A stretch of 64,000 bases of DNA from Bryoerythrophyllum caledonicum (GCA_963971425.1 OZ020516.1:19847332-19911331), one strand, 5' to 3'; counted from the first letter of the stretch, positions 32,127 to 45,917 are shown. The notes: generated by a model not told the origin, from the letters alone. Program-made: numbers and translations.

Positions 32127-34719
32127 GAAGCTTGAGGGAAATGGATAGCTAAAACGCTCCACGTTTTCAGGTGAGGGGGAGTAAGGAGTTAGTCACAGAA
32201 ACATGCATTAGAGTTGCCAAGAGGTGTTGGGCTTGGCAAATGTCCTCTCTTTTGTAACGTTTCTGTGTATGTGGAGATGCTGGGACGCTCATGTGTTGAA
32301 TGGACAAAAAAGATTTAGATCTGAATGAGTTATGCGCTAAGTGATCACATTGTGTGTAGATCTTTAGAGGTACACTGAAAGGCAGAGAACCTATGTGTTG
32401 GCTAACCAGATCCTTCACCATTGTACTTACTATGCACACATACTAGTCAGATCCGATCTCAGGAGTTGGATTAAGGCGACACAGATCTACCCACTCCTAT
32501 CTCCCCTACTCCTTGAAAACATTAGAAAACATCAGAGTGGCAGTCCGAAGAAACCCTGCGCAACTGCGCTATACTAGTAGACTGATAGAAAAAACAAAAA
32601 TAGAAGTAGCCACAGATCTAGATCCCCCACGCACAATCACGTACAACACTTATGCACAGGTAAACACAACTGGCACTACAAACAAGATGCCGAACGCAGC
32701 TGGGAATGCCTAAGATCTGGTGAGGCGGACTACTCCGCAGAAGCCAGCTCGCGACTTCGTAGACCCGCTCCGAAGAACTGCCCCTCTGCACCAAACTGCC
32801 CCGCCGGAACCAGGGCGACCCCCACCAGACCAGCTACAACAACCTCGCCAACCTCTGCCACATGGACCAGATGAAAAGACACCAGGAGCTTACATATCAA
32901 GCACGCCACAACAACAAGGACACACCCCCGAAACACTGTTGAAGGACAAGGATACCTTCAAAATCCTGCTCACTCTAAACTTAATCACTTTTCTCCATCT
33001 CATTTCGTTTTCTCTCTACACTTGCTACTGTTTTCACCACCACTCACAAGTTCCACACATTTTGCGCCACCTCTATGCACGAACTAGTGAAAATACCCTA
33101 CAACACACGAAATCCAAAAGCAGAATTAAAAAATCGTAAAGTATCACTTAACCAACACACACATTGCACTAAAAGTGAAAAATCTCATACCTCGTGGAAG
33201 TGTTGTGTGTCCCTTGCAGAAACCGAAACAAGGATTGAGGAAACCCCCGTCAGGAGACGAATCCCTGCACACAATTTTACAAAAAAACAGCTTCAGGATA
33301 ACACCTATCACACGCAAGTAACTACAGAAGGAGCTAAACAAGGACAAAGGACCGGGGCCAACACGCTCCACACGAAGACCATCTACCAGGCTTGCTCCTC
33401 TCCCAAAACTCGTCCTGTTTTAATACATTGCATTTCCACTCTTAATAACTAGTTAAAAAATCAGATAGATAGCACACATAAAGCTACAAAAAATCAAACT
33501 AACAAATGCAGTGAGGGCATAGCAAAATTACCAGGTGCATGCTACCCACCAGTGCGGAAGCGCTAGAGAAATCATCATAGGATTTATGAAGACATAATCG
33601 TGTGGAGCGGCACTCACAACTCCAACAAGAGAAGAACACAAAAGAGGGACCTATAGCAAGGAGATACAACCCAATACCATCAACCAGAAGCGAGACGCCC
33701 CTCCCGAGCGATACCCTCCACCGACCACGACCAACACGCTCTCGGCACCAAACAGCGGCCCGTTATCCAATAAGAGCTCGCCTACACCCCCAGTAGGGTA
33801 CCCCAAGGCGTGCAGAACAGGAACACGCGGAACCAGCACCCACTCTGAGAGCCGCCCACCCTTGTAAGAGCACCGCTCGGAGCAGGTAGAGAAGCCAGAG
33901 GAGGAGTGTACCTCCCCAAAAAGAAAGAACACCACATGAGGAAGATACAACCTGGAGCAAACGCCGCAAGGAGTCAGACCACACCAACACCGACCTGTTA
34001 CTCCCCCTACCTAATCCCACTTGCCCGACAACACACAGGAAGAAACCAACTCATACAGGACGGACCCTAGAACGCACGCATGAGACTGGAACCTGAGCAG
34101 ACTCTCACGGCAAAGAAGAAAGACTTCAAGACAAACCCTGGGACTTTCCCAACAAACCCGGAGCCTCCCAGAAGACGAACAAGCCCAACAACGAAACACC
34201 ACCAAGTTACCACAACAAGAACAAGCAGAAGACTTACAAAACAGAGGATAACAAGGCGAGTAGAGAACCCCCCGGAAAGCCCACCAACACAGCCAACCGA
34301 TCAACAAACGAAGCACCCCAGGCCGAAGAAGAAGACCTAGCTCCCCAACTCAGCACAGACGCACAGCCGACACCAACTTTCGCCCTTCCTCGCGCCTCAA
34401 GACAAGAAGATTGCCGCTCCCCGCCTACTTTGCTCAAAGTAGACGACCTCCCAAGAACACCAGCCATTGCCCCCCCCCGGAACCTCACACCAAAAGTGCC
34501 GCCCTCCCCAGCCGACTTGGACGGGAAGAAAACACTCCGCCATCGCCCCTTCCCAAGCCCGATAGCAAGCACGCGGCTCCCCACTGCCCACTCCGACGGC
34601 TGAGGAGGACACACACACGACCCCGGCCATCGCCCCCTCCCGAACCTCGCAGCAAGGACACTGCCTCTCCCAGCCCACGCGGCCGAAGAGAAAGGCGCAG
34701 CCCGCACCTTAGGCTTCAC
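32127..34719 (+). other. 5' leader of copy B
   Basis: A/C-rich, T-poor leader like that of copy A, with several open but low-complexity frames (for example 32720-33139 and 34411 onward, P/R/T/K-rich). Donor-like GTAAAC after CAG occurs near 32659. No recognisable domain. Confidence 0.5.
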
Positions 34720-34722
34720 CCC
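34720..34722. repeat. 3-bp target duplication of the CACTA element (CCC), left
   Basis: CCC on the left and CCC at 36104-36106 on the right. Both lie in C-runs, so the duplication is consistent but not proven. Confidence 0.5.
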
Positions 34723-36103
34723 CACTATAAGAAACCCATGTTTTTTGTGACAGGGCAACTAACGTGCAATTATGTTTTGTGCAGCATCCGGCACGTCAAC
34801 GTTGACGTCCAAAAAATCCGTTATAATTGACATGCGAAAAACATGCCAAAATCTCAAAAAACAGGCCCACGTTTTTTAAAACGTCACAAAAACTTGGGGG
34901 TTGAAGGTGTTAAAAATCTGCCATGTGGCTGCCACGTCGCGTCCACGTCATCGCCACATGGACGGGCAGTGTCACATCCCCAATTTTTTCATCCGGGCCC
35001 TTGGTAATGTGGCCCATGATGAGGCGCATGACGTGGCATACGATTGTGACTAGGCTTGCATACGTGGACCCGCCATTTTATGACGTGGCACCTTTAAAAT
35101 ATGATGTGTCACTTTTTAAAATATGACGTGGCATGTCCAATCAGCATAGTTTAATGCAATAATTAATTCTGGACAGTGTAAATTGGGACGTCATTTCTAA
35201 CACGGTATGTTTTCTGTGACGTTCGTTATGACGTTTTCTGTGACGTTTGTTGAGATGGAGGTCACCAAAAGCAAGCACCAAGTCAGCAAAAGCAAGTGCC
35301 ATGTCACCAAAAAGAAGCGCCACGTCACCAAAAAGAATCGCCATGTCATCAAAAAGTACCGTATCACTTTAAGTTTCAAGGGTAATTCAAATTCATCCAA
35401 ATAGATGGATGAAAGTGAATCACTCTTGATTCAAGTGTGATGAGATAGGAGAGAAGGCCTTACATATATATACAATGGGATGCACAAGTGGTGACAATCC
35501 ATATGGGATTTTTGGATTTGTCATGGTGTTAGCATAAACATTCAAATGTCACAGTAGACGTCCATCCAGACGTCTGTTCCAACATCCTCTTTGCCTACGT
35601 GGCAGCTAATTTCAACCTTGCCTACGTGGCACAAACATTTTAAAAAGAATCCAATTTCTACCTTGCATACGTGGCTCAAACATATTTTTTGTGATGTCAG
35701 TAAGGACATCCACGTTTTTTGTGATGTCAGTAACGACATCCACGTTTTTATTTTTGTAGGGGTCAGCCCATCTCCACTGTGTTTTAACCGTTGGGTAGTG
35801 TTTTACGGGAGGTTGCAGTAACAATCTCGAAGTTACTCACACTGAAACTGAAACCCCCCTGCCGACGTGGCATTGTCACCTTTCTGAGGACGTTGTCTAA
35901 AACATGACTATGTTCACTAGGACGTCGTGCAAAACAAATACGTTTATGCTAACATCTCTGCGTTTTTCCGCCAATTTTTCCATGTTTGGTGCAACATCCA
36001 CCAGAATCCGAGAGCCCAAGGCTCGGCCCGTTCGCAAAAACATGTTTTGAAAAACACACTTGATCACATCTAACGTCACAAAAATCATGGGTTTCTTATA
36101 GTG
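34723..36103. mobile_element. CACTA-type DNA transposon, non-autonomous, inserted in copy B
   Basis: 1,381 bp. The left end is CACTATAAGAAACCCATG followed by TTTTTTGTGAC; the right end is its inverted copy, 28 of 29 bases matching. Termini of the form CACTA-x-AAGAAA and a 3-bp duplication are typical of plant CACTA (CMC/EnSpm) elements. Subterminal regions carry many TGACGTGGC/GCCACGTCA-type words in both orientations, the expected transposase-binding arrays. A 21-bp tandem motif (GCCACGTCACCAAAAAGAA-like) lies at about 35265-35360. No transposase frame, so it depends on a partner elsewhere. Confidence 0.9.
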
Positions 36104-36399
36104 CCCCCTCCAAGCTCCACAAGAAAAACGTTGCCCCGCCTCGTCGGCTCTTCATACAGCAGAGCTCTGACTTTGACTTGGAGATACCCCCCACTGGTTA
36201 TATCAGACGTGAGGGGACAGGCACCGACTCTAACCCGCAGCTGGCCCTCTCTGGTCACTTCAGAAGTGAGGGAAGAGATACTACAGGCACTACAACACTC
36301 GAGAAGATGGAACACAACGCACCCCAAGCATCATAGGCAACCAACAGAGACTTCTCCAACTACCAAATCAAGCTTATCCACGAATCTAGAGCAGAAGAT
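36104..36399 (+). other. Leader of copy B resumed after the CACTA element
   Basis: About 300 bases between the CACTA right end and the ORF1 start; open in one frame (36101-36409) but without recognisable features. Confidence 0.4.
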
Positions 36400-38024
36400 A
36401 TGGAGGTAGAGAGTATATCAGAAACTTCCAAGAGGTCCACAAAAGCAAAGAAGGACAGTCCATCCATTGGAGAAGCCCCAACCCCCACGAAGAAAGCCAA
36501 AGGTAACTCCACACCCCCCCTTCAAGTCTCTATTCCAGACTTCTCCTCCTTTCGTTTTTGGCTAGGTTTCTCCACCATGGAGAAATTAGCAATTGATGAG
36601 AGACAAGAGCCCTTGTTTAGTGGAGAAAGCGTTATGGACATGGTTACTCAAAGAATGCCCAAGGAAGAAGCAGAGGAGGCTATTGGTGCCAACGTGGCGT
36701 ACCTAAGAGTCCCACAACTCTTATACTCTCCTATACGGAGTGACAACATCAAGGGACAACATTACAATTTGACACAGGTACCTTTTGACATCCCCACCTC
36801 CCCTGAGACTGGTCTCTCCTTTGATTTTCAAATTGCAATACATTTTGAACTACCACAACACCCTTTATATCATGAGGATGTAAGGAAGCTCACCATTGCT
36901 AGACTAGAATACATGGAGATACCCCTTGGCAAGAGATTGATAGACCCAGTTGCAATCCTATGTAAGGGAGTCAAAAAACATGGTAAAAGCATATGGTCAG
37001 GAATTATCAAGCTCCACGTCCTCAGGCCAAAGGTGGATGCTATTGCATTACTCAGGGGCACGAGATTTTTCATCTTACACTTAGACCCATTAGGACCAGC
37101 CTCCAGGGGGAAGGTATGCAAGACTTTTCACACAGTAGCTAGGAAGAACCTCTCCGTAAAAATCAAGAGTGACAATCTTAAGGGGGTGAGTGCACACTCC
37201 CTCTTTCAAGATATAGTTACCAATGGTTTTTCAAGGAAGCTAGAGTTTGAGGTTACAGACGTACAGAAAAACCCAAGCGACTCCCATGCCTTTATCGTGG
37301 CGACGTGGCCTCTACTCCACAACAGGCCAAGAAGTTTGAAGTTCATAGCATCACCACACACTAGGAGATACTGTCAGCAAAAGCTTCAAGCTCTGACACC
37401 CTATCAACTACCAATAGAGCAAAGGACGCCCTCACGGTCACACTCTCTCACCTCCCCATATTAACTAGCGTGGCAGAAACCACGGAAGCCATACAGAAAG
37501 TATTTGAGGAGAAAATGGTGTCACTATGGTTCCATAAGCAGGAAGGGGGGAAACATAACGGAGGAGCCAACGTACAACTTCTAAACCCCATCACTTATAG
37601 GCAATTCTTGAACAAAACCTTCATCATAGGAAGGCACCAAGTTGAAATCTCACCCCATCGTCGTAGTCTGAATGGCATGGACCCCCCATCCCCCACCATG
37701 GTGGAGCAATGGGGCTTTAATGACATTAACAAGGCCCTTGTGAACACGGTGGCCTCCATCCAAGCCACCCCCGCCCCCTCTAGCATCACGAGATCAAAGA
37801 TGGCCTCCATTATGGAAGCAGGAAACCAGAGATTAAGAGAGGAGCTCACCACCTTACGTGAAGACATCATCAGAGAAACTAGAGCCTACACCGACAACAA
37901 CACTCATGAACTCCAAGACAAGCTTGCCAACGTAGAAAGCTTGATGACCTCCACACTACTTGCAATGCAAGACATCACTAGATCCAAAGCCCCAGCACTT
38001 GGAGATTCGTCAAACGTGGATTGA
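36400..38024 (+). pseudogene. ORF1 of copy B, divergent and frameshifted
   Basis: Starts MEVESISETSKRSTKAKK. The blocks FRFWLGFSTMEKLAID, GQHYNLTQVPFDIPTS, DFQIAIHFELPQHPLY and GKVCKTFHTVA line up with ORF1 of copy A, but overall identity looks only around half, by eye, against near-identity of ORF2. The frame shifts near 37305 (the alternative frame continues STPQQAKKFEVHS) and again before 37450, then runs 37470-38024. It ends with MEAGNQRLREELTTLRED, a likely coiled coil, and ITRSKAPALGDSS, matching the C-terminus of A. It represents a distinct ORF1 subtype. Confidence 0.8.
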
Positions 38025-39151
38025 CCACAAAATATAGACAAACCTCTCAAAGCCATGGAGATCCATGGATGAGTAACGATGATTACCATATCTCAAATAG
38101 GATTACTTTAACTACACTACATCATCACTAGAGTATAGATGCACCTCCTACTCTCATAGTACACCTCGCCCATCCTCCCATCTCTTTTTGTTTTCTCCCC
38201 AATCTCCTAGTATACCTCCTACCCACACTAACGTACTCACTTCCACTCACCCCACACTACCACAATACTATAGTAGAGACCTCATATAGTATAGTAAATT
38301 TTGTTCACCTACCATCCTACATTTGTTATTATCTCAAGTTTATACTACCCTATTCACTTAGATACATATTGTCAAATATTTCTACTACTATACCAATATC
38401 TATCTACTCCCACACATATTGCACTACCTCATCCTATACTTTATTAAACATCTATTGCCTAAATACCTTGAATAGAATAGATATATTCCTCTCATCTCTA
38501 AAAATTGCTTATAGACACTTTACTAACTACTTATTTGATACAAACACATTTAGAAACGAACTAAGAGATACACATATTACTCACAATCTATGGATTAATG
38601 TACACCTCCACTGTTTAGTGTATTACAAAACAATCACGTACACGAATGTCTATTACAAAAACTCTTGGAACACACACTTCCTTCGGGAGAATACATACCA
38701 ACCACATAAACCACAGACCAATACAAAACAAACACATAGAATCTGGAAAGATATCTCTACACCAAACAAATACAATATAAACAAAAAATCATACCACTCC
38801 ACATTTACAAACAACATACAACCACTTACATCTCCTTTGCTACAAAAAATCCCCCTACAAACAAAAGCCAAAAAATATATATACACAATAACATACAAGA
38901 ACCCACCAATCCAAAAAACCACGCACACAAATACACCACAGACACATACAAAAATAAAGACAATAGCACCATAACCACAAAAACAAAAATAAATATAACT
39001 AATAACAAAAAATTCACTATCCACATACAAAACACATACACCCACCCCCCCCCCCCCAAACAAAAAAGAAGACAATAACACAATAAAACCCCCCAAAAAT
39101 ACACAAATAACAAACACTTTAAAATACAGCAATAAATACACTTATCACAAA
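38025..39151 (+). other. Inter-ORF region of copy B
   Basis: About 1.1 kb, A/C-rich, with no hexamer array and no 123-bp repeat, so unlike copy A. A frame at 38369-38974 (T/N/Y/K-rich) is in phase with the 2A and ORF2 but is cut by TAA at 38972 and further stops. A run of 13 or more C near 39045-39057 is likely unstable. If the stops are secondary, this frame encoded the peptide upstream of the 2A. Confidence 0.45.
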
Positions 39152-39199
39152 CTACTACTACTACTCCTAGGAGGAGACATCGAAACTAACCCAGGACCC
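39152..39199 (+). other. 2A ribosome-skipping motif at the start of ORF2, copy B
   Basis: Encodes LLLLLLGGDIETNPGP, then MPNILKRHPTAHKK. Residues of the 2A consensus are identical to copy A, although synonymous sites differ (for example ATC for ATT, ACT for ACC, CCA for CCG). That pattern indicates past selection on the peptide. The hydrophobic run has one Leu more than in A. Confidence 0.88.
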
Positions 39200-42100
39200 A
39201 TGCCTAATATTTTAAAAAGACACCCCACAGCACATAAGAAAAATGCCAAAATATACTTCATACCGAATACCATAAAACTCCAACCGGAGTACACACACAT
39301 TACAAAATCTTTTGCACCTCTCCTCAAAAACACACATACACTACACCATATACAAAACACTAAATACCCAAACATTGCCCAATACATACAACAACAAAAT
39401 ATGCACCCACCATCTCACATCCTATATGCCCTAATAATCAATACTCATCCACACATAAATAAATGCAACCACCTCCTAAACCCACAAAACGTAGACACAA
39501 TCACATGGACAAATACACTACTACAAACCCTACTAAACTTACAAAATCCACCAGAAAGACACATCCACACTACGCACCCTTATATACAGTTCATAGAAGA
39601 CAACCAAAACATTATAAACCATGAGAACTCAATACACAAAACCCTATATGACTTTTTACATAGTCAACCCACACCTCCCTCTAATGAAACAATAAAACTC
39701 AAATTCCCTTACCTCCCCAACAACCTCATAAATGAAGCACTAAAATATCTAGACCCTATACCAGAATACACCCACCCACCCCCACCTATTCCCTACATCC
39801 CTCCTCAAAATCAAAACATTAGATCAAACCAAGAAAAAACATACATAATCACATGGAATGCCTCCTCACTAAACACTGCCCTTTCTAGATTACAAACTTT
39901 AGTCACAAACATAGACACACCACCGGCCCTAATAGTTATACAAGAAACAAAACTAACCGCCACAAAATCTACAAAATATATACAAAATATATTTCAAAAC
40001 TATAAACTCATCTTTAACAATACACATACACTTACAAGATGCATGTAACAATGGAGACCATACACTCCGGGCCGAGGTGGCCTCCTTACATTAATACACA
40101 AAAAATATACATTCCCAGGCAACATTAATAAAATCCCTACCCCAATGCACATATCACCATACATTCAAATAATTAAAATCACTAACCACCCACTACAACC
40201 GTGGTTAATCTTTCACATGTATATGCCATCTCATCCCGAAGATACTAGATTTCTCTTAGGTATACAAAACACTATTATATCCCAAATTAATAATAATTCC
40301 AACCATACATACCTATTATGCGGAGACTTCAACAGAGACATAGCGTTAATTGGCCGCCAAAATGGAAACCACCAGACCCCCCCCCCCCAAAACATTGATT
40401 ACCAATGGCGTCGCTTCATAGAAAGCTTAAACCTCTCTTATATCAATACCAATACACAATTCTCTAGACAAGGTGGCTATAATTATAGTGACTGGAGTCT
40501 AATAGATGGATTCTATATAAATACAAACAACAATACACAATGCACCTCCACAACAAACAAAGACATTATTGTCAACTCGGACCACTCACCAATACAATTG
40601 TACATCCCAAATAACACACTAATCAGTAGAACTCCTATAATCCTAAACAAAGACACTATACGCATACTCAACCCCATCCCAAAAACCAACATAGAAAAAT
40701 TCAACACAAAATTCTTCGAAGAAAACTCCGTACAAATAGACTCCCTCATGAATACTCTTGAAAATAATAGTCAATTAACACAAGCACAATGGCAAGAAGC
40801 ATGCCACACCCTAGACAAACTCATCAATAAAATCTCTGATACAATAGAACAAACTTGTAGAGCACACCCAATACCTCAAATGACAAACAAAACTTCTCAA
40901 CAAGGCGGGTACCTACCCCGCAAACTTTCTAAAACTTGGAAACAACATTTAGCCACATACCATACCATACCATACCATACGTAAAACCATTAGAATTGTA
41001 AAAAACAACCCTCAATGGCGTAACCACCCCATATACAATGAACTACTAACTCTACAACACATCCAAATCCCTACCCCGCCGCCTCCGCGCCTTCCCCACG
41101 ATACATGGATAAAAGATATTGCAATAATTGCAAAAAATGCCAACATACAAGCCCAGAAAATAATCACAAAATACACCAAAGAAAACATTAAAAAAACCAT
41201 CTCAAAATATAGACAACTATACGAAATCAGCCCCAAAAAAATTAACAAAAAAGTCTTTAAAAACCTTAAATCCCCGCCAATGGATTGTATCACACATCAA
41301 TATAATAATATTCTAACATGCCCCGAAGACATTGCGAATGAAATATTTAACCAACAAACAAAAACCAACAGACCAACAGTACCAACATGTAATTACCAGC
41401 CACAACATACAATAGAATGCACATGTGCAGTACGCCAATACCCATGGCATGACCTGGACGGATATATCCTTGACAAACGGGGCGAACGAGAAATTCCACT
41501 ACATAAATACCTCAACAGAGCCACATATGATACATGCCTTCAAAATCTTGGAAATAATAAAGCCCCAGGCCCAGACCGCATACCAAACTCAATACTCAAA
41601 AACATGCCTCCAAGATTTCATAAACTATTATTCCTATTCTTCTCCCACTGCTATAAACAAAAACGAATACCAAACTCATGGAAATCAAGTACAATAATTT
41701 TACTCTACAAAAAAGGCAACCCGTCCATACTACCCAACCATAGGCCAATTGCACTAGCTAACACAATATACAAACTTTTTACCAGTACACTCACCTCCAT
41801 ACTATCCTCATACGGCAAAAAATTCAAAATCCTACATGAGAGTCAAGAAGGATTTAGAGCAGAGAGAAGTACCGCATGACAAATACAAACTATAATAGCC
41901 GCAATAGAAGACGCAAAATTTACTAACCAAGATATATACATAGTATACGTAGACTTCAAAAATGCCTTTGGCTCAATTGACCATGCCCGACTTCTAGCAA
42001 TAATGATGGACCTTGGTTACCCAAAAGATGCAACTACACTTGTTGGAAACATCTATTCTAAATCATCCACTTGTTATACCGGTGAACACTTTGGGAAAAC

Positions 42101-45100
42101 AAAACCTATACCCATCCAAAGAGGAACTATACAAGGGGACACCCTCAGTCCATATCTATTCATTATATTTCTAGAACCACTACTCAGATGGCTAGAAAGA
42201 GGCAATTACGGGTACACTTTTGGCACATCACCAGTCATAATAAACTCCGCCGTATACGCGGATGACCTAGCCACCATAACTAACAAAATCAAATCAACCC
42301 AAATACAACTAAACAAAATTGATAGATATTGCAAGTGGGCCGGTATGGACGTAGGTGTCCCAAAATGTGCCGCTACCGGATGCCCAAACAAATCCAAATT
42401 GAACCCTACAACTTTCAAAGCCCTAATGCAAGCCTTGAACATCAATTACCGCAATCAACCGATCCCCATACTACACCAAAATGAACCATACATATACTTA
42501 GGTACAAACCTTGTTCCCTCACTAAAATGGAAAATCCAAATCCACACCACAACCACGAAACTCATCAAACAATGCAAAGAACTAACAACATGCCCAGCCA
42601 CCATGAAACAAAAAATAAAAATGGTTGATACAGTACTACGCCCAGGCGTGGCATACAGTTTCTACGGTGTACCATACTGTATGCCAGCTATCAAAAAACT
42701 TGATAAAAAAATAATAGCCATACAAAAAACCATATGTGGATTACCAACATACACCCATACTCTCATACACTTAAAGATCCATTCATCACCCTCAACAATA
42801 ACATCACCCCAAGAAATATTCCCACACCAACCAATCCCCCTAACCCTCCACATACATACCACCCCTGCCTCCCATCATACATCCCCAAAAACCCTACCAC
42901 ATACCCCATTAATAATATCATTAAACATAAACATATCCAACACACAGACACAAATAACATACAAGCTACCTACACAAAATATCTATGCCAATGGCAACAC
43001 AATGATAATACATACAATAAATGGCTCCCCCAAAGAGACCTTTTTCCACGGCACGACACCAATACCTCCACACATAACATCGAAAAATTAAAACAATACT
43101 ACCAAAAGATCCAAAACAAAATATACTCAGATATCATCCTTGCCCACCACTCACAAGAACAATTCTCAGACTCAAGATCCGTAACACCACTCATAATAAT
43201 CCCACTCGTAAACATCTACACAACGGTATGCAACCCCGAAAATGATATCCTTACATCCTCAAACACAATTCAAATAGATAACAATCAAGCACATCTATAC
43301 GTAGAAAACGGCCGACATTTACACACCATCCCCGTTATCCGACTCCAATGGCTATGGAATCAATATAATACAAAATTACAAACTCCTACAAACATTGAAT
43401 CAACGACCCAACCCTTTGAAACCGAACTAATATGGCTCTACCAAAGGTATAAATACCGAATACCAAAAACTGACCCCCTCAAAAATGCCCAATACACAAT
43501 ACCCACTCTCATTTTAGACTCACTGATCTCATCCTTTAATATCGAGCACTCATACTTTTCTTCCCTGGTCATATGTTCTACCAAACTAAAAAAATTCTAT
43601 TCACCTTTTGAAAGAGACAAAATATTCGGATCCCTAGGAAAGGCCTTTGACTACAAATGGACGGGTAATGGTATAGCCCACCCCCACAACGAGAAGGACA
43701 TGGAACAAGCCATACATTGGGCTAGACTTGCCGCCGAACACGATCCAAATAACACAAAAACAATCATCATCACACTGAACAATAATTGGTACCAAAACAA
43801 CAACCAACATCCAAACCCATTCCCAGATTCCCATATTACTGCACTATTTGAAGCAGACACAATACCATATGAAGAACCTACTATTCCACCCGAGCTAAAA
43901 AAACCCCGTATAGAGCCATCTACATTACAAATACTATACGTCCAGCATCAAAATCAAACCCTTGGCTCCCTATAACAACTTGCGGAACTTACCTTCATAA
44001 CAAACAATCTAGGCATACACCGACTATACACAAAACTGGCCCCACCAACACCCATACAAACCCCCGTAAACAAAAGTAAAAATTGGTCAAAACTAAACTA
44101 TGTCAACAACACATTAAACTACTCCGTCATACCTCCCCCTCTTCCAGACTACCAAACCCATACCACACCGAAATTTAACCCCACATATAGTTATTACACC
44201 GATGGCTCCTTTAAACCACCAGAACAAATTAGCCCGGGCTCTTGGCGCAGAGAAAAAGCTGGCTATGGCATATATAATTCTACCAAAGAAATTAAACTAG
44301 CCAAAAGACTTCATGGACTACAAAATATCCTCGAAGCAGAACTCATGGCCATCCACAAAACACTACAAATCATCACAACAAAATACAATGATGAACCCGC
44401 ACATATATTCACCGATTGTATAAATGCACTCTACCTACTTAACACTCAAATAACACACCCTACCCTTTACAATAGCCACCTCGACCAAACCATATTAACA
44501 TCAATGGTCCAAATGTTACAAAACCGTATACAAATCACAACCCTCCACAAAGTGAGAGTCCATGCCAACATCGATGGCAACGAACAAGCAAACAAACTAG
44601 CAAAAGAAGGCCGAGAAAAAACACACAAAAATGCCAAAGACCCACACGAACATGCCCATGCTATCCCATACTACTTTCAAAAAGAAGATTGGCCTTCCAA
44701 AGAAGATACCCCCGACAAAGGCCCAATAGATTTTTGGGCAAATATCTCAAAAAACAAGACCTCTACAACAACCTTGACACAATTTCAGAAAATATTCCTA
44801 ACATAGAAAAATGGACTAACAATAACGACATAGACAATGAACTCTCTACAAACTTTTGGAAAAACCCCATCATCTCAGACTTGCAAATAACATGCCTCAT
44901 CAAATTCCGTACGGGTCAGTATATGGGAAACGCTCGCAAACAACTCTTCTTTGGAATAGAAAGATTCCCATCCATAACATGCCCCATATGCCCCTCAACG
45001 GACCCCGACACATGACTTCATGTTCTACTTAAATGCCAAAACCACCACATACACTCTCTAATTGGTAAAAGACATAATAAAGCGGTATGGGAAATCCGAA

Positions 45101-45654
45101 AACTAATCACCTCATACAATAAATCGAGATGTTTCATACTAATGAACGCTGGCACTTTTAACAATAACCCACAAGAAAATACGGTCCCCCCTTGGCTACT
45201 CCCATGCTCGTGTATGACCCAAAGATGTCATTGCAACGCTAGGCTCAAACCAGACATCCTTTGTGTTAAAGGATTACCATACAATGACCCACCACCCGAT
45301 AACATCAACCAAGACTACACCATTCAATTCATTGAATTCACATATTGCAACGATAGATTCTCCCCGGAAACAATCCAAAATAAAATAGATAAATACCAAC
45401 CCCTTATTGACGACATCATTGCCCTCGGATGGAATGTGAACCCTCTTGTTGTAATCACATTCGGCGCCCGGGCCACCACCTTTATCCCATCTATGAAGAC
45501 TCTTGAAGATACCTTCAAAATCCCCATTGATACAATTAAAAACACCTTTAAATACATTATCACCATCGCTACTCAATACGCCATGTCCATTTTACTGCAT
45601 AAACGCAAAATTGAAAACAACCAAGCCTTCCCCGATACACAAGACCCCCCTTGA
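39152..45654 (+). pseudogene. ORF2 polyprotein of copy B (stops, frameshifts, deletion)
   Basis: Same domains as copy A. The APE region is read through a TAA at 40046-40048 (CAA in A). A CATAC microsatellite near 40955-40980 has two extra units, shifting the frame. TGA at 41877 replaces CGG of A. The RT is otherwise intact to YADD (42255-42266). Near 42745 about 580 bp present in A (about 11472-12050) are missing, with CAA at both edges. TAA at 43973 replaces GAA. A one-base loss near 44728 shifts the frame within the region after RNase H, and TGA at 45013 replaces TGG. The C-terminal KPDIL...IEFTYCND...KIDKY module (45250-45400) is complete. Each lesion is absent from A or C, so the ancestral frame is well supported. 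Confidence 0.85.
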
Positions 45655-45904
45655 TTTTTTCTATGCTTCGATTTTTTCTTGATTGGTTGGTTTTGAGGTC
45701 CATGGCTACTTGCTAATTGGTTTGTGTTTTAGGCTACTTGATTGGTTTGTTGGATGTTTTTGTTACATAGTGTCTACCCTCGAAAGGGGGAAGTAGTTCC
45801 AACTTACTAATTCCTTGTCCGGTGGGCATGGTCTTAGTGGTGGAACGAACAGACACTTTATTCACGTCAGTCCCCTCCGGGAACCGGCGTTCTTCTTCTT
45901 CTTC
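45655..45904 (+). other. 3' UTR and decayed hairpin of copy B
   Basis: Has the shared TTACATAGTGTCTACCCTCG word and a hairpin region (about 45865-45890) with changes in the 5' arm. Ends in four TTC units. Confidence 0.7.
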
Positions 45905-45917
45905 TGCACTATTTTGG
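45905..45917. repeat. Target-site duplication of LINE copy B, right copy
   Basis: TGCACTATTTTGG, 12 of 13 matching 32114-32126. Confidence 0.6.

Larger units (their letters stand above)
32127..45904 (+). mobile_element. LINE copy B: near-full-length relative of copy A with a divergent ORF1
   Basis: About 13.8 kb including a 1.4 kb CACTA insertion. It has a leader similar to copy A at its start (GTGTTGGGCTTGG near 32225, versus GTGCTGGGCTTG near 290), a divergent ORF1, an unrelated-looking inter-ORF region, a 2A motif, ORF2 very close to copy A, and the shared 3' UTR. Bounded by a 13-bp repeat with one mismatch. Defective through stops, frameshifts and a deletion of about 580 bp in ORF2. Confidence 0.75.

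Noticed and set aside
34411..34830. A P/R-rich frame running from the copy B leader into the CACTA element
   Set aside because: It crosses the transposon boundary at 34723, so it cannot be an original gene.
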